Assembly (NCBI GenBank): GCA_945862475.1
Contig: CAMAYW010000019.1
Span: 1-14,004 of the forward strand
DNA length: 14,004 nucleotides
Direction of reading: 5' to 3'
Source of the DNA: Bacteriovorax stolpii
Lineage (GTDB): Bacteria > Bdellovibrionota > Bacteriovoracia > Bacteriovoracales > Bacteriovoracaceae
Shown here: in pieces, positions 1-6,507 of the stretch
How the letters are laid out: every line of letters starts with the position of its first letter
Position numbering within the stretch: position 1 is the stretch's first letter
Notes under the pieces: generated by a model
Told to the model about the DNA's origin: nothing
Databases searched by the model: none
Seen by the model: only the letters and a program-made list of their open reading frames with translations
Translations under genes and position numbers: made by a program

Positions 1-2
1 CG

Positions 3-869
3 TTGATTTTGGGACTCTCTCAATCATATCTATTTTTCTTTGCTCAAAAAATAATTGAAGAATTCACGATCGAAAAAAGTGAAGCAGATAAAGCAAAAGT
101 GATTGCAGACAAGGCAAGAGTCGAGGCTTCTCATGCTAAAGAAATTGCAGAACAAGCAATAAAGTCTCGCGATGAAATGCTAGGGATTATTTCTCATGAA
201 TTAAAAAATCCATTAACAAGTATGTCATTAAGTTCGCATCTGATTCAAAAGTTACTTTCAAAAGAACCCTCCTCTGAAAAAGTCTTCTCTCTTATTAAAG
301 GGTTTGATCCTTCTATTCAGCGAATGAATAAACTTGTCTCCGATCTGCTTGATGTGACACGTTTAGAATCCCAGGCGCTACATTGTGTACCGAAATTAAT
401 TTCATTGTCGAATATCACTGATGAAGTCATTGGAATCTACATGGCCACTGCTGAGGCAAAAGACATACTTATATCGAGCCAGATATCTAAGGAGTGCACT
501 GAAATCTTTGCTGATGAGGTAAGAACGATTCAAATCCTCTCAAATCTCGTTAGTAACGCCATTAAGTTTAGTTCGACGGGAGGTAAGATTATAATAGACG
601 CGGTCAAATCTGGAGAAATGGCGGAGATATCAGTAACAGATAATGGAAAAGGAATTGCAAAAGAGAAATTATCCCGTGTCTTCGAAAAATTTTGGCAGGA
701 AAAGGACTCAGAACATATTGGCACTGGACTTGGGCTCGCCATCGCAAAAGGACTTGTTGAATCTCTCGGAGGAAAGATATGGGTTGTAAGCACCCTTGGT
801 GAAGGTAGCTCATTTCATTTCACTCTCCCACTAAAAGCAAACCAAAAACAACTTCTTAAATTAGGTTAG
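3..869 (+). CDS. Sensor histidine kinase, C-terminal part (5' end outside window)
   Basis: This is the transmitter module of a two-component sensor kinase: it autophosphorylates a histidine with ATP and passes the phosphate to a response regulator that is not in the window. Counting from the TTG at position 3, residues about 22-58 form an Ala/Lys/Glu-rich helix of coiled-coil type leading into the dimerisation helix. The H-box SHELKNPLTS places the phospho-acceptor at His65. The ATPase domain shows the N-box (NLVSNAIKFS, Asn185), the G1 box (DNGKG, Asp213) and the G2 box (GTGLGLAIAKG, from Gly240). The C-terminus is typical (GEGSSFHFTLPL). The reading frame is open to the left edge, and the sensor domain (PAS, GAF or membrane type) is cut off, so the TTG is probably not the true start and the stimulus cannot be named. 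Family assignment is secure. Confidence 0.93.
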   Translation: MILGLSQSYLFFFAQKIIEEFTIEKSEADKAKVIADKARVEASHAKEIAEQAIKSRDEMLGIISHELKNPLTSMSLSSHLIQKLLSKEPSSEKVFSLIKGFDPSIQRMNKLVSDLLDVTRLESQALHCVPKLISLSNITDEVIGIYMATAEAKDILISSQISKECTEIFADEVRTIQILSNLVSNAIKFSSTGGKIIIDAVKSGEMAEISVTDNGKGIAKEKLSRVFEKFWQEKDSEHIGTGLGLAIAKGLVESLGGKIWVVSTLGEGSSFHFTLPLKANQKQLLKLG

Positions 870-906
870 AATTAAAAAATCATGTGAATCATATCATTTC
901 TTGTTT

Positions 907-1146
907 ATGATAGAGGATATGACAAATATTTATATTGAAATGATTGGATGGGTATCGACAGTTGCCTTTCTTATTTCCATCATTGTTCCCAGTCGTATAC
1001 AGCTTCATCAACTTGGTGTCTTTACCTCTGTCACGACAGGCATTTATGCCTACTCCCATGGAGCGACTGCGATTTGGGTAAAATGGATAATCGCTTTATT
1101 TTTTCATCTTTATATGATCAAAAAAGCATCTAAGAAGAGTGCATAA
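907..1146 (+). CDS. Small multi-spanning membrane protein, YgjV/CBU_0592/SemiSWEET-like
   Basis: A protein of about 79 residues, almost all hydrophobic, with three likely membrane segments: one beginning near IGWVSTVAFLISIIV, one around GVFTSVTTGIYAY, and one at WVKWIIALFFHLYMI. It ends in a basic tail (KKASKKSA). The order 'IGW...three short helices...W....HLYM' resembles the small YgjV or CBU_0592-type inner-membrane proteins and more loosely SemiSWEET half-transporters. The PQ motif of SemiSWEETs is absent, so no sugar transport is claimed. The start is uncertain: ATGs at 907, 919 and 940 and a TTG at 901 are in frame, and none has a well-spaced Shine-Dalgarno (an AGAGGA lies only 2 nt before 919). 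The 3' end overlaps the convergent M48 gene by 17 nt. Function unknown. Confidence 0.6.
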   Translation: MIEDMTNIYIEMIGWVSTVAFLISIIVPSRIQLHQLGVFTSVTTGIYAYSHGATAIWVKWIIALFFHLYMIKKASKKSA

Positions 1147-2839
1147 AATTAACTGGGACACCAAGCATTTGGGCCAGCACTTTTTTAAAAACTTCTTTAT
1201 TAAATGATGAATCTTTCTGCTGATCAATAATAGAAATAGATGCCATCAAGAGTTTTTCTTTTGCGAGTGGCACAAGTCCTTGGCAAGCTTCTAACGACTT
1301 TATGAGATCATTCGTTCTGAATTTTGAAGGCATTTCTGCATGAATTTTCCCATAAACTAATTGAATAGATTTTTTAAAACATTCTTCCTGATCAACTTTA
1401 TTTAAGCTTGAAATCTGCGCAAGGAAGGAGAATACAATAAAAATATCATTCCTAGCCTTCGTTAATCCCAGACCAGAGAAAGGAATTTTTTTTCTGATTA
1501 AAAGTGTCTCTTTGAAAAGAATGAAACACAAGATTTCTCTTGGTATAATATTCTTATCTGCTGCGATAGTGTCTTTAAACCTGTTTAATAATTTAATAAT
1601 TTCACTTTGCTCTAGAAGCCGTAGCTCACTTAAAAGGAGATCCATTTCTTTTACAAAATTCGAGTCCATTTCGGTTGAGATTTTTGAATGAGAAGAAATT
1701 ATGTCAAAAAATTTGTGCACTCTAAGTTCAAGATCTTCTCTAGCGACGTTTACTTCTTCATAAACTTCTTTATTTTCATTACTTACTGAGGCGAAGGACT
1801 TTGTTATCTCATCTGATAAATCACCTTCCACTTTTACTTGAAGATCCTTTTTTTCTTTTAAAACAAAATTTGATACATCAAAGCGAGGTAATATCTTTCC
1901 TATCCTATCTTCAAGTGGAGGATGAGATGAGAAAATTTTTGATTTAGGCCAATGAAACCAAAGATGAGAGAATTCCTCGCCCTGAACTGCATTTATCACA
2001 AAAGAATTTTCTTTCACAAAAATCTTTTTTAAAGCTCCACCGATTCCTTCAGGGTTTCTTGTCAGTTGAACTGCCTTTGCATCAGCGGCAAACTCCTGAC
2101 CTCTTGAAATCGCTTGTTTTAATATGTGGCCTAATAAGAATCCCACAAGACCTATTATATAGATGAATAACCCGCCCACATGACCGCCGCGGCCTTTACT
2201 TCGAGAGTTAGAACCTCCTCTTAGGATTATTCTTCCTAAGTCCGCAACTCCACTCAATCCAAAGAGATATCCTATTAATTCAAGATTAAGTCTCATATCT
2301 CCATTTATGATATGACCTATTTCATGCGCAATAACACCCTGAAGTTCATCTCTCGTTAATTTCTGCAAACAGCCAGCAGAAACTCCAATAACAGCATCAT
2401 TAATTGTAAATCCAGCAGCGAATGCATTTATGTCCAATTCATTTTCTAGGATAAAAATTCGGGGGGGAATAATGCCAGAGGCAATGCTCATCTCTTCAAC
2501 GACATTTTTTAACCGAATATGTTTTATATCTTTTGATCCAATTGGAATTTCTTTTCCTCCGGCCTTTTTGGCGATGTAGGCTCCTCCGGCCCGCATCTGA
2601 AGTCTTTTAAAAAAAGACATCCCAAAAATAAAAAAAAGCACACTAGATAAGATAAGCCAAAAAAAAGGCTGATTGAGATGACCAAATAAGCTAAAAGATT
2701 CAGGATCCTCTTGTATGATCACATAAGTATCAAATACAAAAGCTGTTCCATAGGCGGTAATAAGAACTGTTAAAAGAAAGAGTCTTCTAAATTTAGAGAG
2801 CCTTTCTCTTGCAATCTGCTGCTCTTTGAAAAAATTCAT
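1130..2839 (-). CDS. M48 family membrane metalloprotease, long HtpX-like form next to LemA
   Basis: A zinc metalloprotease of the HtpX branch of M48, 569 residues, probably degrading damaged membrane proteins at the cytoplasmic face. Two N-terminal membrane helices (about 18-38 and 57-77) precede the catalytic domain with HEIGH (His172, Glu173, His176). The likely third zinc ligand is Glu249 in SRGQEFAAD. Further hydrophobic segments lie at about 188-206 and 222-242, and the conserved SSHPPLEDRI motif at about 304-313. HtpX is usually about 290 residues; here some 240 extra, mostly charged and helical residues follow the protease core, with no domain I can name. The ATG shares its A with the lemA stop (TAATG), so translation is very likely coupled. 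LemA plus a long M48 protease is a recurring bacterial gene pair. The 3' end overlaps the small membrane protein gene. Confidence 0.9.
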   Translation of the reverse strand: MNFFKEQQIARERLSKFRRLFLLTVLITAYGTAFVFDTYVIIQEDPESFSLFGHLNQPFFWLILSSVLFFIFGMSFFKRLQMRAGGAYIAKKAGGKEIPIGSKDIKHIRLKNVVEEMSIASGIIPPRIFILENELDINAFAAGFTINDAVIGVSAGCLQKLTRDELQGVIAHEIGHIINGDMRLNLELIGYLFGLSGVADLGRIILRGGSNSRSKGRGGHVGGLFIYIIGLVGFLLGHILKQAISRGQEFAADAKAVQLTRNPEGIGGALKKIFVKENSFVINAVQGEEFSHLWFHWPKSKIFSSHPPLEDRIGKILPRFDVSNFVLKEKKDLQVKVEGDLSDEITKSFASVSNENKEVYEEVNVAREDLELRVHKFFDIISSHSKISTEMDSNFVKEMDLLLSELRLLEQSEIIKLLNRFKDTIAADKNIIPREILCFILFKETLLIRKKIPFSGLGLTKARNDIFIVFSFLAQISSLNKVDQEECFKKSIQLVYGKIHAEMPSKFRTNDLIKSLEACQGLVPLAKEKLLMASISIIDQQKDSSFNKEVFKKVLAQMLGVPVNFMHSS

Positions 2840-3432
2840 TAATCGAATTTAACCTTTACCCCAGATCTGACTTTTTGGTCTTCCACTTCATAAAGCATCG
2901 CAGGAGCAAAGTTGAACATTCCTGCAATCACACTCGAAGGAAATAGTTCGCGTGCCGTATTATACTCCGTAGTTGCATCATTGTAGGCTTGTCTAGCAAA
3001 AGATACTTTATTCTCAGTGCTAGAGAGTTCTTCCATTAGCGTATTCATATTAGTATTTGATCTTAACTCAGGATAGCTCTCAGAGATTGCAAGGAATGAA
3101 CCGAGTTGCGACTTAACTGCACCTTCTGCAGCTATAAGCTTAGACATCGCTTCTGAATTGGATGGATCCTGACCCACATTCTTTTTAGCATTATAGGCTT
3201 GATTTCTTGCCTGGATAACTTTCTCTAATGTCTCTTGTTCGTGGGCCATATATTTTTTAGCGACCTCTACAAGATTGGGGATGAGTTCATACCTTCTTGT
3301 TAATTGAACATCAATTTGAGAGAAAGCATTTTTCTGCTGCTGCCTTAAAGTCACAAGGTTGTTGTAGATTTTGATGATCATGAAGATAAAAATAACTAAA
3401 ACCAGTAAACCAATAATACCTATCGTAAGCAT
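2839..3432 (-). CDS. lemA: LemA family protein
   Basis: A LemA-family membrane-anchored helical protein, 197 residues. One N-terminal membrane helix (about residues 3-21) is followed by KIYNNLVTLRQQQKNAFSQI and DVQLTRRYELIPNLVEVAKK, the family signature, then a long helical hairpin and the typical end (AYNDATTEYNTARELFPSSVIAG, split across residues 149-171, then FNFAPAMLYEVED). The molecular role of LemA is not settled; it is often encoded beside M48 proteases, as here, and is thought to be an envelope partner. An in-frame ATG ten codons upstream (3462) exists but lacks a Shine-Dalgarno; the ATG at 3432 follows AAGGGAA at good spacing, so I chose it. The gene is first of a two-gene operon and its stop overlaps the protease start by one base. 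Confidence 0.94.
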   Translation of the reverse strand: MLTIGIIGLLVLVIFIFMIIKIYNNLVTLRQQQKNAFSQIDVQLTRRYELIPNLVEVAKKYMAHEQETLEKVIQARNQAYNAKKNVGQDPSNSEAMSKLIAAEGAVKSQLGSFLAISESYPELRSNTNMNTLMEELSSTENKVSFARQAYNDATTEYNTARELFPSSVIAGMFNFAPAMLYEVEDQKVRSGVKVKFD

Positions 3433-3436
3433 TAAA

Positions 3437-3443
3437 TTCCCTT
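3437..3443 (-). promoter_or_regulatory. Ribosome binding site that sets the lemA start
   Basis: On the minus strand the sequence reads AAGGGAA followed by a short AT spacer and ATG at 3432. The alternative in-frame ATG at 3462 has no purine-rich element before it. Confidence 0.65.
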
Positions 3444-3557
3444 TGATGATTTTAATAAGCATTATAATGAGATCAGAGATAAAATTATAGAGAGATAAAA
3501 AGTATAAAAAATGACCAAGACCTGACCAGGATGATCAGGTTCAGCATCGGAGTATAT

Positions 3558-3845
3558 ATGAAATGTGGTCTTTGCCAATTTAAAATCCCTAAACAAGCTA
3601 AGCTTTGCGGTCATTGCTAGGCAAGGATTGAGCCCTACTTTGAATTTGATGGAATCCTAGAAAGAATTTTGGGGTTTGGACTAATTGGTTTTCTACTAAC
3701 AGGAGTCATGACTAATTTTACTAAAAACAACATTCTAATTGGGGCCCCTCTCGTCATAGGTATTTTGACGGGTATTAAGCGCTCCTTTCGAGCGAGAGCG
3801 ATTAAGGATGACATGGCTGAGAAATGTTCAGGAAGTTATCTCTAA
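3558..3845 (+). pseudogene. Small zinc-ribbon membrane protein split by an in-frame amber codon
   Basis: An ATG at 3558, with GGAG five bases upstream, begins a reading frame of 95 codons ending in TAA at 3843-3845, interrupted only by TAG at 3618-3620 (codon 21). The first part reads MKCGLCQFKIPKQAKLCGHC, a zinc ribbon with two CxxC knuckles (Cys3/6 and Cys17/20). After the TAG the same frame continues with ARIEPYFEFDGILERILGFG and two hydrophobic segments (about ILGFGLIGFLLTGVM and ILIGAPLVIGILTGI), then a basic/acidic tail (KRSFRARAIKDDMAEKCSG). An N-terminal zinc ribbon followed by membrane helices is a common small-protein architecture, so the two halves fit one gene with a nonsense mutation (for example from AAG, GAG or CAG). 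TAG is used as a normal terminator elsewhere in the window (869, 1130, 10385), so recoding is unlikely. A sequencing error or a true short peptide remains possible. Confidence 0.72.
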
Positions 3846-3869
3846 CCTCCTAAACTTAGAATGAAATAT

Positions 3870-4112
3870 TTATTTCACAATCTTTAGCGAAGCTTTACAC
3901 TTTGGCGATAGCTTTGCTTCATTGGCCATTAGGCAAGCTTTTAACTTTGGGATTTCTGTATAGCTCTCGCAACCGGTAATCTTAGACTTATCTTCTTTAC
4001 ATGCCTCAAGAACTTGCTTTGAAAGCTCTTGGATTCCAGGAAGACTTGGCATTTTAGGTAACTGAGCATAGGAAGACAAAGACATAAAAGAAACGAATAA
4101 AATAACTCTCAC
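3870..4112 (-). CDS. Small secreted protein with one cysteine-rich (GLG1-type) repeat
   Basis: An 80-residue exported protein. A short signal peptide (RVILFVSFMSLSSYA, likely cleavage after Ala16) precedes a mature part of about 64 residues with four cysteines (38, 48, 60, 72). The pattern, with ACLMANEAKLSPKCKASL at the end, matches the cysteine-rich repeat known from eukaryotic GLG1/MG160 and from scattered bacterial secreted proteins, in which a 'CL......LSP.C' half is typical. The four cysteines probably make two disulfides in the periplasm. The GTG start at 4110-4112 is supported by GGAG at a 5-nt distance. The gene stands alone, divergent from the AI-2E-type transporter gene and convergent with the broken zinc-ribbon gene. 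Function unknown; the repeat match is from memory of the pattern. Confidence 0.72.
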   Translation of the reverse strand: MRVILFVSFMSLSSYAQLPKMPSLPGIQELSKQVLEACKEDKSKITGCESYTEIPKLKACLMANEAKLSPKCKASLKIVK

Positions 4113-4117
4113 AAAGA

Positions 4118-4121
4118 CTCC
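4118..4121 (-). promoter_or_regulatory. Ribosome binding site supporting a GTG start
   Basis: GGAG on the minus strand, five bases before the GTG at 4112-4110. It is the reason to accept a GTG start, which directly opens a signal peptide. Confidence 0.6.
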
Positions 4122-4268
4122 AATTAAATATGGATTAACTGATTAAATAAAGTAGCTTATTCAACTCCTTTTGCCAACGATAACGATTACTAATTCTAAA
4201 TCAAAAAAAACGTTACGAAATACTGCGACTTGCTCACTCGTTGAATCCAATTCACACTTTCAAACAAG

Positions 4269-5327
4269 ATGATTGGACGTAAGATAGGCATTCAATTAAT
4301 TTACGTGATCCTTTTAGTTGGTGCACTTGTCGCGTTGGCACTCCCCTTTTGGATTCCTATTATTTTTGCAGCTTCGTTCTCCCTTACCCTGCAACCTCTT
4401 TATTCATTACTTTTATCTAAGGGAATGGGAAGAAGAATCGCAGCTGTTTTATTAACGACACTCTTTGCCCTCATCATAAATATTCCCCTTTCGTTTTTTC
4501 TTATAAAAGGCTCATCGGCTGTAACTAACAAGCTTGAATCATTATCAAAGTCGAAAGATATTCAAGACCAGGGAGTCAAAGGGATGGTCACAGATATCAG
4601 GGAAGATGTTGTCGTCATTGTTCAAAAATATTCTAAGCGACACAATATAGATTTTTTGAATAGTAAAAAAATACATGAGTATTTAGAGATTATTATAAAT
4701 TACTTTTTAGGATTTTTTCAAAAGCTGATTACGACTCTTCCAACGCTTACAATAATGCTCGTAGTGATGATACTTTGCACTTATTCTTTTTTAACTCATT
4801 CACATCTTATAAAAATTTTTTTCCAAAAACTTTTCAGCTTTTCAAATGCAGAAATGGAATTACTCGTAAATATTTTTATTAAAAATTCAAGACAAGTCTA
4901 CCTATCAAATATAATTACAGGCGGAACTCAGTCGATTATCGTAGCTTCGACAGTAAGCATACTTCGTCAGGGAGATTTTTTCATCGTCTTTTTTATCACC
5001 TTAATCCTCTCATTTATACCAGTCATCGGTGCTGCACCGGTTGCTTTCGCCTTTTCAATTATTGCACTTCTTAAAGATCAAAATACTACAGCTATTGTAC
5101 TTGGTGTGATTGGTTTATTTACAGGAATTGTAGACAATATTTTAAGGCCTTGGCTCACTACATTTGGAGAAAGTAAAATACCACCTATCGTAGCCTTTGT
5201 GTGCGTTCTTGGAGGGGCCCTGAGACTTGGCTTCCCTGGGCTTTTTATTGGTTTACTTGTGGGATCAATTTCTTATGATACTCTTCCTATATTTTGGAAC
5301 GCCTTAGGAAGAGATAAAAGAGACTGA
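4269..5327 (+). CDS. AI-2E/PerM family transporter (UPF0118 membrane protein)
   Basis: A 352-residue polytopic inner-membrane protein of the AI-2E exporter (PerM/UPF0118) superfamily. Two hydrophobic segments open the protein (about 8-40), a third follows at about 57-79, then a soluble region of roughly 85-145 predicted to face away from the membrane. The C-terminal half holds the family hallmarks: GGTQSIIVA (about 218), ILSFIPVIGAAPVAF (about 246-260), DNILRPWL (289-296), and a last pair of helices with PPIVAFVCVLGGALRLG. Members include efflux proteins for autoinducer-2 or indole-like compounds and sodium/proton antiporters, so the substrate cannot be read from sequence. No strong Shine-Dalgarno precedes the ATG (AACAAG only). 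The stop is one base from the stop of the convergent mscL-like gene. The 156-nt divergent region upstream contains TTGCCA at 4171 but no convincing -10. Confidence 0.92.
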   Translation: MIGRKIGIQLIYVILLVGALVALALPFWIPIIFAASFSLTLQPLYSLLLSKGMGRRIAAVLLTTLFALIINIPLSFFLIKGSSAVTNKLESLSKSKDIQDQGVKGMVTDIREDVVVIVQKYSKRHNIDFLNSKKIHEYLEIIINYFLGFFQKLITTLPTLTIMLVVMILCTYSFLTHSHLIKIFFQKLFSFSNAEMELLVNIFIKNSRQVYLSNIITGGTQSIIVASTVSILRQGDFFIVFFITLILSFIPVIGAAPVAFAFSIIALLKDQNTTAIVLGVIGLFTGIVDNILRPWLTTFGESKIPPIVAFVCVLGGALRLGFPGLFIGLLVGSISYDTLPIFWNALGRDKRD

Positions 5328-5328
5328 T

Positions 5329-5628
5329 TCATTTTTTAGCAACGACCTGCTCCCTCATAATTTTTTTAGCAAACATAAACACAATGAGCGCTACGATAAT
5401 AAAATCAATTAAAGACGTAATAACTTTCCCATATAGGACGCCATTGTAGGATAAATCAGAAATGTTCTCCACTCCCGCTGCTTTTAATACCGGAAGAAAA
5501 ATAAGTGGGCCCAATAAATCATTTACAAAGCTAGTGATAAGAAGATTCAATTTGCCTCCAATGATCACGGCAATCGCAAGACCCAGTACACCATATTGTT
5601 TTAAAAAATCTAGAAATTCCTTAAACAT
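5329..5628 (-). CDS. mscL: MscL-family mechanosensitive channel, short form
   Basis: A 99-residue two-helix membrane protein. The first helix, VLGLAIAVIIGGKLNLLITS, followed by FVNDLLGPLIFLPV, is the MscL pore-helix signature (compare 'DLAVGVVIIG...F..IV.SLV.D...P'). A short periplasmic loop (about residues 50-64) leads to the second helix, VITSLIDFIIVALIVFMFAKKI, and a stub of nine residues. MscL opens under membrane tension to release solutes on osmotic downshock. E. coli MscL has 136 residues; this protein lacks the cytoplasmic helical bundle and has a reduced loop, so gating may differ. The start at 5628 is chosen because AAGGAG sits six bases before it; the longer frame from 5655 would overlap the upstream gene. 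It is second in an operon with the DUF481 gene, 23 nt behind it. Confidence 0.78.
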   Translation of the reverse strand: MFKEFLDFLKQYGVLGLAIAVIIGGKLNLLITSFVNDLLGPLIFLPVLKAAGVENISDLSYNGVLYGKVITSLIDFIIVALIVFMFAKKIMREQVVAKK

Positions 5629-5634
5629 AAAATG

Positions 5635-5640
5635 CTCCTT
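5635..5640 (-). promoter_or_regulatory. Ribosome binding site that sets the mscL-like start
   Basis: AAGGAG on the minus strand with a six-base spacer to the ATG at 5628; it rules out the longer frame beginning at 5655. Confidence 0.7.
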
Positions 5641-5651
5641 TTTTTGGGAAA

Positions 5652-6353
5652 TCAAAATTTCGCGACTAAAGCTGTTGTAAACAAAGTATCAGTTTTGAAT
5701 TGAATTCCATTTGCCGGAAGTTGATCATGCCGAATGAGAACACCCGACTTGAGCGAAAGAATTCGATTCATGACTGCGGAGACAGACAGTTCTGTATTTA
5801 ATTGCCAATCCTTTTGTTGAGAAAGATTTGGAAGATATTCCACCCAATATTTAGTTGAAACATTTGAATTCCATTCCTGCTCCCAATCAGCATAAAGACG
5901 GCCATAATGACTAAAGGCACTAGATCCATCGTAACGGTTTTCATGCATATAACGATAGCCCAATTCTGAAATGATCTTAGTATCCTGAGTTTCGATGAAT
6001 TTATATTTTCCACCGGCATCATTTATCAGTCGTTTTTCAATGTTAACGAATTTATCACTCTCAAAAGTTTCTCCAACAAACAATCCAAACTGAGGTCTTA
6101 ATTGCCTCTCATAACGTAGTCCACTCATAAGATAGCGTGCCGTTTCGACTCCAGCCGCTCTGGCGTTTAAATATCTAAGTTTAAAACTCAAGACGTTCAT
6201 ATTCCATTTATAATCATTCCCTTGTTTTACGATGTAAGATTGAGTTTTTGTATTTCCATTTGCTGAAGTGACTCCCGCCTCCGATTCATTGGTCAACTGT
6301 GCTTGAGAATATGCTGAAATAAATAATAAAAATAAAATGACTAATGTTTTCAT
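5652..6353 (-). CDS. DUF481 outer-membrane beta-barrel protein (YdiY-like)
   Basis: A 233-residue exported protein of the DUF481 (YdiY) family. The signal peptide (KTLVILFLLFISAYSQA, cleavage likely after Ala18) is followed by the family start 'LTNESEAGVTSANGNTKTQS', then alternating hydrophobic strands with many aromatic residues: NVLSFKLRYLNARAAGVETA, YERQLRPQFGLFVGETFESD, and TKIISELGYRYMHENRY. It ends in LVAKF, with the C-terminal Phe expected for BAM-assembled barrels. DUF481 proteins are outer-membrane barrels of unknown function, sometimes induced by salt or acid. The first in-frame start (6416) would add 21 residues before the signal peptide; the ATG at 6353 follows AAAGGA at four bases and opens directly on the signal peptide. 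It lies 23 nt upstream of the mscL-like gene, which suggests a shared envelope or osmotic context. Confidence 0.85.
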   Translation of the reverse strand: MKTLVILFLLFISAYSQAQLTNESEAGVTSANGNTKTQSYIVKQGNDYKWNMNVLSFKLRYLNARAAGVETARYLMSGLRYERQLRPQFGLFVGETFESDKFVNIEKRLINDAGGKYKFIETQDTKIISELGYRYMHENRYDGSSAFSHYGRLYADWEQEWNSNVSTKYWVEYLPNLSQQKDWQLNTELSVSAVMNRILSLKSGVLIRHDQLPANGIQFKTDTLFTTALVAKF

Positions 6354-6357
6354 AAAA

Positions 6358-6363
6358 TCCTTT
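6358..6363 (-). promoter_or_regulatory. Ribosome binding site that sets the DUF481 start
   Basis: AAAGGA on the minus strand, four bases before the ATG at 6353, in agreement with the signal peptide starting there. Confidence 0.6.
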
Positions 6364-6467
6364 GTTCTTTTGGTTAGAAAAAGTACAAACAAACGGAGGC
6401 ATGATAACAATTTCAAGAGAGGACTGGATAAGCGCTGTATTAATCACTCGTTTAATGCAATGAAATG

Positions 6468-6497
6468 TTGATCATTATTGTGTTATTAAGATATAGT
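6468..6497 (+). promoter_or_regulatory. Candidate sigma-70 promoter for the SOUL lipoprotein gene
   Basis: TTGATC at 6468-6473 and TATAGT at 6492-6497, separated by 18 bases. The -10 ends ten bases before the ATG at 6508, so a transcript from it would have almost no leader; this agrees with the weak Shine-Dalgarno of the gene but is unusual. Read by eye only. Confidence 0.4.
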
Positions 6498-6507
6498 CCA
6501 AAGTGAT

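Noticed and set aside
3461..3489. TATAAT-like hexamers as a lemA promoter on the minus strand
   Set aside because: Two good -10-like hexamers exist (3461-3466 and 3484-3489), but neither has a -35 at a usable distance.
3618..3620. TAG as a sense codon (suppressed amber or pyrrolysine-like recoding) in the zinc-ribbon gene
   Set aside because: TAG is the natural stop of at least three other genes in the window, no matching suppressor tRNA is seen, and a single nonsense mutation explains the data more simply.
4171..4200. Promoter for the AI-2E-family gene (TTGCCA then TCTAAA)
   Set aside because: The -10 match is poor and the spacing is 18; AT-rich DNA gives such matches by chance.
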